In this document: positions 52,553 through 62,277 of the stretch, piece after piece
Numbering within the stretch: the stretch's first letter is position 1
Layout: each line of letters begins with the position of its first letter
Assembly (NCBI RefSeq): GCF_006704125.1
Contig: NZ_VIGH01000006.1
Span: 291,789-355,788 of the forward strand
DNA: 64,000 bases
Direction of reading: 5' to 3'
Source of the DNA: Rhodococcus spelaei
GTDB taxonomy: Bacteria; Actinomycetota; Actinomycetes; Mycobacteriales; Mycobacteriaceae
Position numbers and translations under genes: made by a program
Notes under the pieces: generated by a model
What the model was told of the DNA's origin: nothing
The model's input: the letters and a program-made list of their open reading frames with translations, nothing else
The model's database searches: none

Positions 52553-53337
52553 CCCCCGGCACGCGTCGCGTCACCCGGCGCAGACTCCTGCTCGGCGCGG
52601 TCGGCGTGGGCGCGGCGGGGGCGACCGCGGCCCTGGGGGTCTCACGGATCGAGCAGCCCGACGAACGTCCGGTCGCGCTGGTGTATCGCGGTCCCGCCGC
52701 GTGCTCCGGTTGCGCCGAATCCGTGGCGAACCTGCTCGAGTCGGCGCCGAACCCGATGCGGGCTGTGTACTGCGGCCCGAACGAGGACGTCGACGTCACT
52801 CCCGACACGCTGGCCGGCGCTCTCGTGTACGCGCAACCCGGCGGCGGCGTGGTCGGCCCCGCATGGCAGCGCACTCGTTCGTATGCCCCGCACCTGCGCG
52901 AGTGGGTTTCCGCGGGAGGCAACTACCTCGGTTTCTGCCTCGGCGGCTACCTCGCCGCGAACGACCCGGGCTACGACCTCTTTCCTGGCCGGGTCCGGCA
53001 GTACATCGCCACCGACGGCGCGACCATCGACGACACCGCCGACACCATCGTGGCAGTGCGGTGGCGAGATCGGCCGCGGCACATGTTCTTCCAAGACGGC
53101 GCCGCGTTCTCGGTGCCGGGCGACGACTGGGCCGCGGTCGGCGGCACCGCCCTTGCCCGCTACCCCAACGACGTCGTCGCCGCGGCCGTCACCCCATACG
53201 GCAGCGGCCGGGTGGGGGTGGTCGGACCGCACCCGGAGACAGACGAAACCTGGTACCGCGGGCCGGGTCTGACCAATCCCGACGGCATCCGCTTCGACCT
53301 CGGCCACGACCTGATCGCCACCACCCTGGCGCGCTGA
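52549..53337 (+). CDS. Exported BPL_N-domain protein 4, Tat signal
   Basis: A 262-residue BPL_N protein. The N-terminus VTRRRLLLGAVGVGAAGATA is a twin-arginine signal. The domain starts at PVALVYRGPA (residue 41) and the triad is C130 (YLGFCLGGYLAA), H228 and E230 (VVGPHPETD). It differs from the other copies in several loops (NDPGYDLFPGRV instead of TPGFDLLPGD). An extra cysteine pair, ACSGC, lies near residue 52. It is the last gene of the NRPS operon, reached by a 4-nt overlap. It runs tail to tail into meaB. An exported hydrolase acting on the product outside the cell is the simplest reading, unproven. Confidence 0.85.
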   Translation: MTPGTRRVTRRRLLLGAVGVGAAGATAALGVSRIEQPDERPVALVYRGPAACSGCAESVANLLESAPNPMRAVYCGPNEDVDVTPDTLAGALVYAQPGGGVVGPAWQRTRSYAPHLREWVSAGGNYLGFCLGGYLAANDPGYDLFPGRVRQYIATDGATIDDTADTIVAVRWRDRPRHMFFQDGAAFSVPGDDWAAVGGTALARYPNDVVAAAVTPYGSGRVGVVGPHPETDETWYRGPGLTNPDGIRFDLGHDLIATTLAR

Positions 53338-53358
53338 CGCACCACTGCGGCGCAGCCG

Positions 53359-54348
53359 CTAACTGTCGAACGTCTCCAGGATCTGGCGCGCGGCGAGCGC
53401 GGCCGTCAACGAACCCGCCCGGACACGTTCCTCGATGTCCCCGCGCACGGCCCTGACCTTCGGGTCGGTGTCGAGTCGGCGCAGCAGCTGGTCGTGCACC
53501 ATGGACCAGGTCCAGTCCACCTGTTGCTGGTGCCGCTTGCGTTCCAGCTCGCCCGCGTCACCGAGAACCTTGCGATGCAACAGGACGGTGTCCCAGAACT
53601 TGTCCACGCCGACGTTTTCCAACGCGCTCATGGTGAGCACCGGCGGCTTCCACAACGCGTCGTGCGGGTAGATCAGCCGCAACGCCCCGGCCAGCTCCCG
53701 GGCCGCGGCCTTCGCCTCGATCTGGTGCTTGCCGTCGGCCTTGTTCACGGTGACGATGTCGGCGAGCTCGAGCACGCCCTTCTTGATCCCCTGCAACTGG
53801 TCGCCGGTTCGGGCGAGGGTCAGGAAGGTGAAGGTGTCCACCATGTTCGCGACCGTCACCTCGGACTGCCCGACGCCGACCGTCTCGACCAGGATCACGT
53901 CGTATCCGGCGGCTTCGAGCAGCACCATCGTCTCGCGGGTGGCCTTGGCGACGCCGCCGAGCGTGCCCGACGTCGGCGACGGCCGGATGAAGGCGTTCGG
54001 CTGCACGGACAGGTTCTGCATCCGCGTCTTGTCGCCGAGGATCGATCCTCCGGTCCGGGTCGAGGACGGGTCGACGGCGAGCACGGCAACCTTGTGCCCC
54101 AACGAGATCAGGTACATCCCGAGCGCTTCGATGGTGGTCGACTTGCCCACCCCGGGAACGCCGGTGATGCCCACCCGGATCGACCCGCCGGCGTGCGGGA
54201 GCAGGCGCAGCAGCAGCTGCTGCGCCTGCTCCCGGTGGTCGGCCCGGGTCGACTCGACGAGGGTGATGGCCTTGGCGAGCTGTGCCCGCCGGTCCGCCAG
54301 CACCGCGTCGCCGAGCGCGGTCAAGTCCAGGACCGGCCTAGCTGCCAC
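53359..54348 (-). CDS. meaB: Methylmalonyl-CoA mutase-associated GTPase MeaB
   Basis: A 329-residue G3E-type P-loop GTPase that gates loading of adenosylcobalamin into methylmalonyl-CoA mutase and protects it from inactivation. Walker A is GVPGVGKST (about residues 62-70), followed by [20 protein letters not shown], the switch region [10 protein letters not shown] and the guanine-specificity motif NKADG. The length and C-terminal dimerisation arm ([15 protein letters not shown]) fit MeaB. Its start overlaps the mutB stop by 11 bases, so mutA-mutB-meaB form one operon. Confidence 0.96.
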   Translation of the reverse strand: MAARPVLDLTALGDAVLADRRAQLAKAITLVESTRADHREQAQQLLLRLLPHAGGSIRVGITGVPGVGKSTTIEALGMYLISLGHKVAVLAVDPSSTRTGGSILGDKTRMQNLSVQPNAFIRPSPTSGTLGGVAKATRETMVLLEAAGYDVILVETVGVGQSEVTVANMVDTFTFLTLARTGDQLQGIKKGVLELADIVTVNKADGKHQIEAKAAARELAGALRLIYPHDALWKPPVLTMSALENVGVDKFWDTVLLHRKVLGDAGELERKRHQQQVDWTWSMVHDQLLRRLDTDPKVRAVRGDIEERVRAGSLTAALAARQILETFDS

Positions 54349-56596
54349 TCAGATCGTGCCCCAACTGTGCCGACAGCTTCTCGAGCAGACCGGTAGCCGC
54401 GTCCGCGATCACCGTGCCGGGCGGGAAGATCGCCGCCGCGCCCGCCGCGTAGAGCTCGTCGAAGTCGCCGGGCGGGATGACGCCACCGACCACGACCATG
54501 ATGTCGGGGCGGCCCACCGCGGCGAGCGCCTCCCGCAGCGCCGGCACCAGGGTGAGGTGTCCGGCGGCGAGGGAGGAGACACCGACGACGTGCACGTCGG
54601 CGTCGGCGGCCTGGGTGGCCACCTCTTCGGGGGTCTGGAACAGCGGTCCCACGTCGACGTCGAATCCGAGGTCGGCGAACGCCGTGGCGATCACCTTCTG
54701 TCCTCGGTCGTGTCCGTCCTGCCCCATCTTGCAGACCAGGATGCGGGGACGACGACCCTCGGCCTCGGCAAAGGTCTCGACGAGTTCGGTTGCGCTGGCG
54801 ATGTTCTCCGCCTTTCCGGCCTCGTCCCGGTACACACCGCTGATGGTCCGGATCTCGGCCTGGTGACGCCCGTACACCTTCTCGAGCGCGTCGGAGATCT
54901 CCCCGACGGTCGCCTTGGCACGCGCCGCGTTCACGGCCAGCGCCAGCAGGTTGTTCTCCATTCCGCCCTCGGTGGCCGCGGCCGCCCTGGTCAGCTCGGC
55001 GAGCGCGGCCTGGGTCACGGCCTCGTCGCGGTCCGCCCGCAGCTGCTCGAGCTTGGCGAGCTGCTCGGCACGAACCTTCGAGTTCTCGACCTTGAGCACC
55101 TCGATGCTGTCCGGCTCGTCCGGCACGTACTTGTTGACGCCGATCAGCGGCTGGCGGCCCGAGTCGATGCGCGCCTGGGTGCGGGCCGCGGCCTCCTCGA
55201 TGCGCAGCTTCGGGATGCCCTCGCCGATGGCCTGAGCCATGCCGCCCGCGGCCTCGACCTCGGCGATGTGCGCGCGGGCCCGGTTGGCCAGCTCGTTGGT
55301 CAGCCACTCCACGTAGTGCGAGCCGCCCCACGGGTCGATCGGCCGGGTGGTGCCGGACTCCTGCTGCAGCAGCAACTGTGTGTTGCGGGCGATGCGGGCC
55401 GAGAAGTCGGTCGGCAGCGCGATCGCCTCGTCGAGCGCGTTGGTGTGCAGCGACTGGGTGTGACCCTGGGTCGCGGCCATCGCCTCGACGCAGGTGCGCG
55501 CGACGTTGTTGAACACGTCCTGCGCGGTCAGCGACCAGCCGGAGGTCTGCGAGTGGGTGCGCAGCGAGAGCGACTTGGCGCTCTTGGGCTCGAACTTCTC
55601 GACCAGCTCGGCCCACAGCAGGCGGCCCGCGCGCAGCTTGGCGACCTCCATGAAGAAGTTCATGCCGATGGCCCAGAAGAAGGACAGTCGCGGCGCGAAC
55701 TTGTCGATCTCCATGCCCGCGTCGAGGCCCGCCCGGATGTACTCCACGCCGTCGGCGAGGGTGTACGCCAACTCCAGGTCGGCCGTCGCTCCGGCCTCCT
55801 GAATGTGGTAGCCGGAGATCGAGATCGAGTTGAACTTCGGCATCTCCGCGCTGGTGTAGGCGAAGATGTCGGAGATGATCCGCATCGACGGCTTCGGCGG
55901 GTAGATGTAGGTGTTGCGGACCATGAACTCCTTCAGAATGTCGTTCTGAATGGTTCCGGCCAACTGGTCGGGCGTGACGCCCTGCTCCTCCGCGGCGACC
56001 ACGTACAGCGCGAGGATCGGCAGCACCGCGCCGTTCATCGTCATCGACACCGAGACCTGGGACAGGTCGATGCCGTCGAAGAGTTGACGCATGTCGAGAA
56101 TGGAATCGATCGCCACACCGGCCATTCCGACGTCACCCTGCACGCGCGGGTGGTCGGAGTCGTAGCCACGGTGGGTCGCCAGGTCGAACGCGACCGACAG
56201 ACCCTTCTGGCCCGACGCGAGGTTGCGCCGGTAGAAGGCGTTGGACTCGGCGGCGGTGGAGAAGCCGGCGTACTGACGGATCGTCCACGGCTGGTTGACG
56301 TACATCGTCGGGTACGGCCCACGCAGGAACGGGGCCGCGCCCGGGAAGCTGTCGAGCGGGAAGCCCGCAGCCTCCGCGGCGTCGCGGTCGGCCTTGGTGT
56401 AGACCGGCTTGACGTCGATGCCCTCGGGCGTCGACCACACCACCTGCTCGGGGGCGTAGTTGTTCGCCGCCGCGGCCTCCGCGATGTGGGCGGCCGTCTC
56501 GTCGGCGGTCGGCGCCTGCGGGGCCGGGAAGTCGGGATCCGTCAGCGGCACGTCGGCGAAACTGCCGATCACGTGCTTGACCTCGTGGGTTGTCAT
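54338..56596 (-). CDS. mutB: Methylmalonyl-CoA mutase large (catalytic) subunit
   Basis: A 752-residue adenosylcobalamin enzyme that interconverts methylmalonyl-CoA and succinyl-CoA, linking propionate, odd-chain and branched-chain lipid breakdown to the TCA cycle and supplying methylmalonyl units. The TIM-barrel part contains [20 protein letters not shown] and [20 protein letters not shown]. The C-terminal B12-binding domain carries [13 protein letters not shown], with the cobalt-coordinating histidine of DxHxxG. It is full length. Its start overlaps the mutA stop by 4 bases. Confidence 0.97.
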   Translation of the reverse strand: MTTHEVKHVIGSFADVPLTDPDFPAPQAPTADETAAHIAEAAAANNYAPEQVVWSTPEGIDVKPVYTKADRDAAEAAGFPLDSFPGAAPFLRGPYPTMYVNQPWTIRQYAGFSTAAESNAFYRRNLASGQKGLSVAFDLATHRGYDSDHPRVQGDVGMAGVAIDSILDMRQLFDGIDLSQVSVSMTMNGAVLPILALYVVAAEEQGVTPDQLAGTIQNDILKEFMVRNTYIYPPKPSMRIISDIFAYTSAEMPKFNSISISGYHIQEAGATADLELAYTLADGVEYIRAGLDAGMEIDKFAPRLSFFWAIGMNFFMEVAKLRAGRLLWAELVEKFEPKSAKSLSLRTHSQTSGWSLTAQDVFNNVARTCVEAMAATQGHTQSLHTNALDEAIALPTDFSARIARNTQLLLQQESGTTRPIDPWGGSHYVEWLTNELANRARAHIAEVEAAGGMAQAIGEGIPKLRIEEAAARTQARIDSGRQPLIGVNKYVPDEPDSIEVLKVENSKVRAEQLAKLEQLRADRDEAVTQAALAELTRAAAATEGGMENNLLALAVNAARAKATVGEISDALEKVYGRHQAEIRTISGVYRDEAGKAENIASATELVETFAEAEGRRPRILVCKMGQDGHDRGQKVIATAFADLGFDVDVGPLFQTPEEVATQAADADVHVVGVSSLAAGHLTLVPALREALAAVGRPDIMVVVGGVIPPGDFDELYAAGAAAIFPPGTVIADAATGLLEKLSAQLGHDLSGS

Positions 56597-58488
56597 TTCG
56601 CTCCCAGGGTGTCGAGCAGACCGGACAGCGCCGACACTGCGTCAATACGAGCGGTCAAGAAGCCGTCGGGCCGGTCCGCGCCCTCGGCGTCGGCGAACGT
56701 CTTCTCCGGTCCGGCCAGCAGCACCGTCGTGATGCCGGCGGCGCGCAGCGCGTCGACCGCGGGCACGCCGTCGGTGCCGTAGCGCTTGTCGGTGCCGCAC
56801 AGTACCGCGACCGTGGTCTCCGAGTCCCGGACGATGCCGGTCACCGTGGCCAGGTCCAGGGTGCCCGGGTTGACGGCCTCGATACCACCGGACGCGAGCA
56901 GGTTCGACGCGAAGGTGGTGCGGCCGTTGTGTTCCGCGACCGGCCCGAGCGCGGCGAGCAGCACCTTCGGCCGATGACCGTGCTCGGCGAGGAACGCGTC
57001 GGAGCGGTCCCGAAGGGCCTCGAATGCGGCGCCGTAGCGGGCGACGTCGGCCAGCGGCGCCGAGCCAGCTGCGAGCGGAGCCTCGGCGAGGTTCGGGAAC
57101 TCGTTGACACCCGTCACCGCGGTCTTGCGGTGCGCGATGTCGGAGGCGCGCTGCTCACGGGTGGCGGAGATGCGGTCGGCGACCAGTCCCGACTCGAGCG
57201 ACGCGGCGAAACCGCCGTCGGCCTCGATCTGCTGGAAGAACTCCCACGCCTTCGCCGCGATCGCGGCGGTGAGGTCCTCGACGTACCAGGAGCCGGCACC
57301 GGGATCGAGCACGCGACCGAGGTGCGACTCCTCGAGCAGCAGCAGCTGGGTGTTGCGGGCGATGCGGGCCGCGAAGGACTTCGACGTCTCGAGGGTGCCC
57401 TCGGGGACCGCGACGTCGAACGGCAGCACCGTCACCGAGTCGGCGCCGCCGACGCCCGCGCCGAACGCGGCGAGGGTGGTGCGGAGCATGTTCACCCACG
57501 GGTCGCGCTGGGTCATCATCGCCGCGGAGGTCACCGCGTGCTGCGGTGCGCCGCCGAACTCGGAGGCGCCGCACACCTGGGCGATGCGCGCCCACAGCTG
57601 GCGTCCGGCCCGGAACTTGGCGATGGTCTGGAACTGGTCGTCAGTGGCGGCGAGCCGGAACTCGACCTGCCCCAACGCCTTCGAGATGGACACGCCGGCA
57701 CCGGTCAACGAACGCAGGTACTCGAGTCCGGCCGCGACGGCCGCACCGAGTTCCTCGGCGTCGCTCGCGCCCGCGTTGTGGAACGCGGTGCCGTCGACAG
57801 TGATCGCGCGAACGGTCTCGGCCCGCTCGGCCGCAATCTCGGCGAGCGCCACCGCGCCCGCGACGTCCACGTCCGCACGGCCGGCGAACCGACTCGTCAG
57901 CGGCGCGGCACCGAGACTCACCGTGACCGCGGCGCGGTCGGTGACGCCGTCGCCCGCGGCGGCCCGCTCGTCGAGGAGGGCGAACACCTGCTCGGCGGCC
58001 GCGCCGGTGTCGGCGCCCGCGGCGAGGGTCAGCGGAGCGAGGTCGAGCAGCACGCCGTCGAGGGCCTGCGTCACGCCCGCGACCGGCAGCGCATCCGCGC
58101 CGATGCCGAGCCAGACGGCGCTGATGCCGTTCTCGAGGCCGTCCAGGATCGCCTGGTTGACGACCTTCGCGTCGGAGCCGTCGACACCGAAGGCGGCACT
58201 GACGAGCCACCCGCGGTTGACGTCGCGGTGGGCGTCACGGCCCCGCACGAACGGGAAGTTGCCGGGGAGGGTGGTTTCGCCGGTCTCGTCCCTGCGCGTG
58301 TACAGGGGTGAGACGGTCACGCCGTCGTACGTCGTGGTGTCGAGGAGTCGTTCCGGATCCGCCGGAAGCTCGGAGACATCGACCCGACGGGCCTTGGCGA
58401 GCACCGCGGCCACCGCCTGCTGCCATGCCGCGTAGTCGCGGGCAGCGTCCTCGGCCTGTGAAGCGAGTGACACTGGAGCTTGTGACAC
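56593..58488 (-). CDS. mutA: Methylmalonyl-CoA mutase small subunit
   Basis: A 631-residue subunit related to MutB but without the cobalamin motif: the C-terminal region has no DxHxxG, as expected of the structural subunit of the actinobacterial heterodimer. Barrel segments such as [19 protein letters not shown] and [14 protein letters not shown] are recognisable. The GTG at 58488 is preferred because GAGGAA lies about 9 bases ahead; an ATG at 58524, 12 codons upstream, lacks a ribosome-binding site and the added codons have AT-rich third positions, but it cannot be excluded. It is the first gene of the mutA-mutB-meaB operon and divergent from a thioesterase gene. Confidence 0.93.
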   Translation of the reverse strand: MSQAPVSLASQAEDAARDYAAWQQAVAAVLAKARRVDVSELPADPERLLDTTTYDGVTVSPLYTRRDETGETTLPGNFPFVRGRDAHRDVNRGWLVSAAFGVDGSDAKVVNQAILDGLENGISAVWLGIGADALPVAGVTQALDGVLLDLAPLTLAAGADTGAAAEQVFALLDERAAAGDGVTDRAAVTVSLGAAPLTSRFAGRADVDVAGAVALAEIAAERAETVRAITVDGTAFHNAGASDAEELGAAVAAGLEYLRSLTGAGVSISKALGQVEFRLAATDDQFQTIAKFRAGRQLWARIAQVCGASEFGGAPQHAVTSAAMMTQRDPWVNMLRTTLAAFGAGVGGADSVTVLPFDVAVPEGTLETSKSFAARIARNTQLLLLEESHLGRVLDPGAGSWYVEDLTAAIAAKAWEFFQQIEADGGFAASLESGLVADRISATREQRASDIAHRKTAVTGVNEFPNLAEAPLAAGSAPLADVARYGAAFEALRDRSDAFLAEHGHRPKVLLAALGPVAEHNGRTTFASNLLASGGIEAVNPGTLDLATVTGIVRDSETTVAVLCGTDKRYGTDGVPAVDALRAAGITTVLLAGPEKTFADAEGADRPDGFLTARIDAVSALSGLLDTLGAK

Positions 58489-58597
58489 GGTGTCTGCTTC
58501 CTCTCGATATTCGGACACAGTCATTATTTCTGTGATGCTAGCCGCACCGTTTCGGGCGCTATCGCCTGGATCACCTACCCTTCGGTAACCTCGCGGC

Positions 58598-59416
58598 ATG
58601 AGCACCACGACCGCCCCGGCTCCGACGCCCCAGGCCCTGTTCCGAGTGGGTCCGCCGATCCGTGCCGGCGAGCGGAACCGGATGACGATGGACCTCGGCC
58701 GCGACTCCGGCCTCACCCCCACCGCCGCGCTCGGTGTGCTGCTCGACGACATCCTCGGATTCACCATGTTCGAGCGTCGCGGCGACCGCGCCGGACTGGT
58801 GAGCGCGGACCTGTCTGTGGACTTCGTGCGGCCCACCGGATGGGTGGGCGGGCAACTGGTTGCGGAGAGCCGACTCGAGACGCTGACGACCGACGGCGGC
58901 ATGAGTTCGGTCCGAGTGGTCGACGGCGCGGGTCGGTTGGTCGCATCCGGCACGGCGTGGGGGAACTTCCTCGACGGCGTCGATCAGGAACGAACGAGTG
59001 CGGCACCGACCGCGCCGGACCCGTCGCCGTTGCCGTGGGCCCCGCCGATCGAACTCCTCGACGGCCACCTCGAGCGCACCGAGTTCGGTGCCCGACTGAC
59101 CGTTCCGGCCAATCGGGCGCTGGCCAACGCGATGGGGGTCATGCACGGCGGCGTGCAGGCCTGCGCCTACGACCTCGTCGGCAACGCCGCCGCGGCGGCG
59201 GCGAGCGTCGACTCGCTGCACACGAGCTCGCTGCGGATCAACTTCTTCCGCCCGGTGTCACTCGACGGCCCCGCCGTGTTCGAGGCCGAGGTGGTGCGGT
59301 CCGGTCGCCTCGTTTCGGTGGTTCGGGTGACGGGTCGGGACGCGACCGGCCGGGACTGCGGCGTCGCGACCGTCACATGTCGCCGGGATACGGACGAGAC
59401 GACTCCGGGTTGCTGA
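58598..59416 (+). CDS. Double-hotdog acyl-CoA thioesterase-like protein (PaaI type)
   Basis: A 272-residue protein with two hotdog-type halves. The second half contains ANAMGVMHGGVQACAYDLVG, the usual active-site helix of PaaI/4HBT thioesterases with Asp in YDLVG; the first half has the weaker LGVLLDDILGFTMF. Such proteins hydrolyse acyl-CoA. The chain length or substrate is unknown. It is divergent from mutA, with 109 bases between them, and may act on CoA esters from the same pathway. GGCATG at 58596 is the only good start. Confidence 0.85.
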   Translation: MSTTTAPAPTPQALFRVGPPIRAGERNRMTMDLGRDSGLTPTAALGVLLDDILGFTMFERRGDRAGLVSADLSVDFVRPTGWVGGQLVAESRLETLTTDGGMSSVRVVDGAGRLVASGTAWGNFLDGVDQERTSAAPTAPDPSPLPWAPPIELLDGHLERTEFGARLTVPANRALANAMGVMHGGVQACAYDLVGNAAAAAASVDSLHTSSLRINFFRPVSLDGPAVFEAEVVRSGRLVSVVRVTGRDATGRDCGVATVTCRRDTDETTPGC

Positions 59417-59472
59417 CGCGTGCCCCCCGACGGATCGGCGAGGAGCGCGGAGCGCAGGTAACGTTGGCGGCC

Positions 59473-60177
59473 GTGAGCCGGCGCCTGCGTGACCCGAAGC
59501 TGATCGGGGCACTGCTGGTGGTCGCGGCGCTGGGTGCGGTCGCGGTGTTCGCACCGCATCCGTCGGTCGAGCAGATGCGCGACTGGTCCCATTCCGTCGG
59601 TCCGGCCTTCCCCCTGGTCTTCTTCGCCGTCCATGCGATCGTCACTGTCGCGCCGTTTCCGCGGACGGTGTTCACGCTCACCGCCGGGCTGCTTTTCGGT
59701 GCGGTGACCGGCGTGATGATCGCCGTTGCCGCCACCACGGTCAGCGCCGCCCTCGCGCTGCTGCTGGTGCGCACGGTGGGGCGCGACGCTTTCGCGGCCC
59801 GGATGACGCATCCGGCAATCCAGAAGGTGGACGACCGACTGGCGAGACGCGGATGGCTGGCGGTCGGATCGCTGCGACTGATCGCCCCGGTCCCGTTCTC
59901 GGTGATCAACTACTGCAGCGGTATCTCGTCGATCCGGTTCGTCCCGTACGTTCTCGCGACGGTCGTCGGGATCGTGCCGGGCACGATCGGCGTCGTGGTG
60001 CTGGGCAACGCGCTCGGCGGGGACACGAATCCGGCACTGCTCGCGCTGTCCGCAGTGTGCATCACGATCGGCGTGCTCGGCCTGGTGCTCGATGCACGAA
60101 TGGGCGTACCGGCCGGCCCGGAGGCGAGTCTTGAACAGGCCCGCGAACGCGCCGCCGAGGTCAAGTCCGAGGCCTAG
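59473..60177 (+). CDS. TVP38/TMEM64 (DedA-like) membrane protein
   Basis: A 234-residue membrane protein with about six spans, of the SNARE-associated/TVP38 group of the DedA superfamily, now regarded as lipid scramblases or transporters. The family core is VAPFPRTVFTLTAGLLFGAV (near residue 60), followed by LRLIAPVPFSVINYCSGISS and VVGIVPGTIGVVVLGNAL. The charged tail is EQARERAAEVKS. The GTG at 59473 is used; a TTG at 59464 is an alternative. It lies 56 bases after the thioesterase and could be co-transcribed. Confidence 0.9.
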   Translation: MSRRLRDPKLIGALLVVAALGAVAVFAPHPSVEQMRDWSHSVGPAFPLVFFAVHAIVTVAPFPRTVFTLTAGLLFGAVTGVMIAVAATTVSAALALLLVRTVGRDAFAARMTHPAIQKVDDRLARRGWLAVGSLRLIAPVPFSVINYCSGISSIRFVPYVLATVVGIVPGTIGVVVLGNALGGDTNPALLALSAVCITIGVLGLVLDARMGVPAGPEASLEQARERAAEVKSEA

Positions 60178-60252
60178 CAGGGGCTCAGTAAAGGTCTGGT
60201 CCTTGACGCTGCCCTCATGCTCCGTGGCATCCGCCCTCCCTCGGATCCGTGG

Positions 60253-61584
60253 TCAGCCTGCCGGGACGATCGCAGGGAAGTCGTACGTGCCGTCGAGGAT
60301 CGCGTCCCCGGGAACGTAGAGGCGGAACACCAGCCGGAACTTGTCGGCCGGGGCGGGCAGCCAATTCGCCCGGGCCGCAGAATCAGTCGGCTCGGCACGA
60401 GAGATCGTGAGCTGCAGCGATCCGTCGGCAGCGTAGTGGATGCCGGCCGTACGATCACCGATCGAGTAGCGGTCGATCGAGTTGGCGACCAGGTAGTACT
60501 GCGGAATGTCATAAAGAGTGATCGACCAGAATGCTCCGACCGGGGGACGCTCGGGGAAAGTCATCGTGTACGTGTTCCCGCCGACCAGCGCCCCGCCCGC
60601 ACCGTCAGTGAATGCCTGTGCATACACGGCCTCATATGCATGGTTGCCCCACAACCCCACCCGGCAGGCGACGGCCCGCTCGATGATGCGGTGCTGCTGG
60701 TCGGTGATCTTCCAGCGATCCTCGTCGACAGTGCCGAGGCCGAGTACGTACAGGTTGTAATCGAAGAGATGCAGCCCGACGGTCCACCCGTTGATCACCG
60801 GCGACTTGCCGTGGTGCGTGACGTACTCGAGCTTGTCCGCGCCACCCTTCAGCCCCAATCGGAGGGCCTCACTGACTGCGTCGGACGCGTCCACATACGG
60901 GCTCTCCGCCGCGCTGGTACCAAGCGGGGCGAACTTCTCGGAGTACGGCGAGTCCTCGATCGGAGCCGGGAAGGCCTGCGACCAGAGCCGGGCCTCCTCC
61001 CAGAACCTGAGTGACGCAGGAACGCCGGCGGACGCCGAGGGCATCCCGGCGGGGACCGCGTCACCGGGTTCGACGGGGGCGAGCACGACGGCATCCTGCA
61101 CCGCATTCACGGCGGGGATGTCGTCCGGCCCCGTGCACGCGAAGCGGCCCACGATCGACAGGACCCGCGTCGACGCCTGGATGACCTGGTGCCCCTCCGG
61201 CAGCTCCCCCGTCCAGCCGGGAGGAACGATCACGAAGCGCCCGGCGCGATTGCCGGTCGCACGCGTCCCGACGTAGGCGATGTTGTTGGTCCAGGCATCG
61301 ACGAACTGCAGCACGTAGTAGCGGTCACCCGTGTCGGGCACCTCGAGCCGGAGCGGCCCGACCGAGAGATCCAGCTGCGCCATCGAGTAGACCGTGTCGT
61401 TGTTGATCGTGACGAAGGTGTCCTCGGGGCCAGCCAGCTTGCGTGCGTGTGAGAAGGCATTGAACGGCGCGGCCGGGTTCGACCCGACGCCCGTGATGAC
61501 GTAACGCTCCACCTGCTTGAGGTTTTCGACCAACGGGTAGTAGTAGAAGTAGCCGGAAGTAGCCAGCTCGCTCAGCTCGGTCAT
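60253..61584 (-). CDS. DUF1254/DUF1214 domain protein
   Basis: A 443-residue soluble protein with the paired DUF1254 (N-terminal, residues about 10-130) and DUF1214 (about 310-430) domains. Visible family blocks are DTVYSMAQLDLSVGPLRLEV, RYYVLQFVDAWTNNIAYVG and the C-terminal FWSITLYDIPQYYLVAN, with RYSIGDR. Function is unknown; such proteins occur beside metabolic and stress genes. No signal peptide is present. The ATG at 61584 is chosen as family-like, and a perfect inverted repeat covers it. It is divergent from the SatD-like gene. Confidence 0.87.
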   Translation of the reverse strand: MTELSELATSGYFYYYPLVENLKQVERYVITGVGSNPAAPFNAFSHARKLAGPEDTFVTINNDTVYSMAQLDLSVGPLRLEVPDTGDRYYVLQFVDAWTNNIAYVGTRATGNRAGRFVIVPPGWTGELPEGHQVIQASTRVLSIVGRFACTGPDDIPAVNAVQDAVVLAPVEPGDAVPAGMPSASAGVPASLRFWEEARLWSQAFPAPIEDSPYSEKFAPLGTSAAESPYVDASDAVSEALRLGLKGGADKLEYVTHHGKSPVINGWTVGLHLFDYNLYVLGLGTVDEDRWKITDQQHRIIERAVACRVGLWGNHAYEAVYAQAFTDGAGGALVGGNTYTMTFPERPPVGAFWSITLYDIPQYYLVANSIDRYSIGDRTAGIHYAADGSLQLTISRAEPTDSAARANWLPAPADKFRLVFRLYVPGDAILDGTYDFPAIVPAG

Positions 61585-61612
61585 GGCGCCACCGTATCGG
61601 CTGGCGCCATGA
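61581..61612. promoter_or_regulatory. Perfect 11-bp inverted repeat over the DUF1254 start codon
   Basis: TCATGGCGCCA (61581-61591) is repeated inverted at 61602-61612, with a 10-nt spacer, and includes the start codon of the DUF1254 gene. A dimeric regulator bound here would block its transcription or translation. A second small palindrome (CCCCC-AAC-GGGGG at 61620-61632) and a dyad GACTA-N9-TAGTC (61669-61687) follow within the same 117-base divergent region. Confidence 0.55.
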
Positions 61613-61701
61613 CATTCTTCCCCCAACGGGGGTGAAGTCGGCTCCCCGCAAATCAAGCCATACTCCTTGACTACAGAAACTCTAGTCCATAGCCTTGACA
61701 T

Positions 61702-62277
61702 ATGTTCGTCATGACCGTCGACCAGCGAGGCAGTCGTCGTGACGTCGACCGGGTGGCACCGCTACTCGAGGAGCTCGCGGCCGCAGACCTGCTTCGCCCG
61801 TTCGAGCGAACCGCCGGCGACGAGGTGCAGGCCGTCACCGACAACGCGGCGCTCGTCGTCGACCTCGCACTCGAACTCGCAGCCCGCGGCCAGTGGAGCG
61901 TCGGCATCGGCACGGGACCGGTCGAGACGCCACTGCCCGCCAGCACCCGAGCCGGCCGCGGCCCCGCCTTCGAGGCCGCCCGCGTTGCCGTCGAACGAGC
62001 CAAGAACCTGCCCGGCTCGGTGGCGGTCGCGGGATCAGCCGCGACGCAGGACGCCGAGGCCGCCCTGATGCTCCTCGCCCTCCTGGTGTCCCGCAGATCG
62101 GAGGCGGGTCGGTCAGCGGTCACGGCGATGCGCGACGGACTCACCCAAGCGGAAGCGGCCGAGCGGCTCGGAATCAGCAAACAGGCCGTCTCGCAGCGAC
62201 TGTCGGTGGCAGGCTGGCAAGCCGAGGTGGCCGGACGGCGACTCGCCGAGCGACTCCTGGAGGATGCCAACCGATGA
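61702..62277 (+). CDS. SatD-like protein with C-terminal helix-turn-helix
   Basis: A 191-residue cytosolic protein. The first half (DQRGSRRDVDRVAPLLEELA, then RTAGDEVQAV and WSVGIGTGPVETPLP) resembles SatD-family proteins. The last 45 residues contain a helix-turn-helix, GLTQAEAAERLGISKQAVSQ, which suggests DNA binding. It is probably a regulator of itself and the membrane gene whose ATG overlaps its stop. ATG at 61702 or 61711. SatD-type proteins were named for acid tolerance in streptococci; a comparable role here is not supported by anything else in the sequence. Confidence 0.72.
   Translation: MFVMTVDQRGSRRDVDRVAPLLEELAAADLLRPFERTAGDEVQAVTDNAALVVDLALELAARGQWSVGIGTGPVETPLPASTRAGRGPAFEAARVAVERAKNLPGSVAVAGSAATQDAEAALMLLALLVSRRSEAGRSAVTAMRDGLTQAEAAERLGISKQAVSQRLSVAGWQAEVAGRRLAERLLEDANR

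Noticed and set aside
41805..53337. BPL_N proteins read as biotin-protein ligases
   Set aside because: They contain only the amidotransferase-like N-terminal domain; no ligase catalytic domain or biotin-carboxyl-carrier gene is present.
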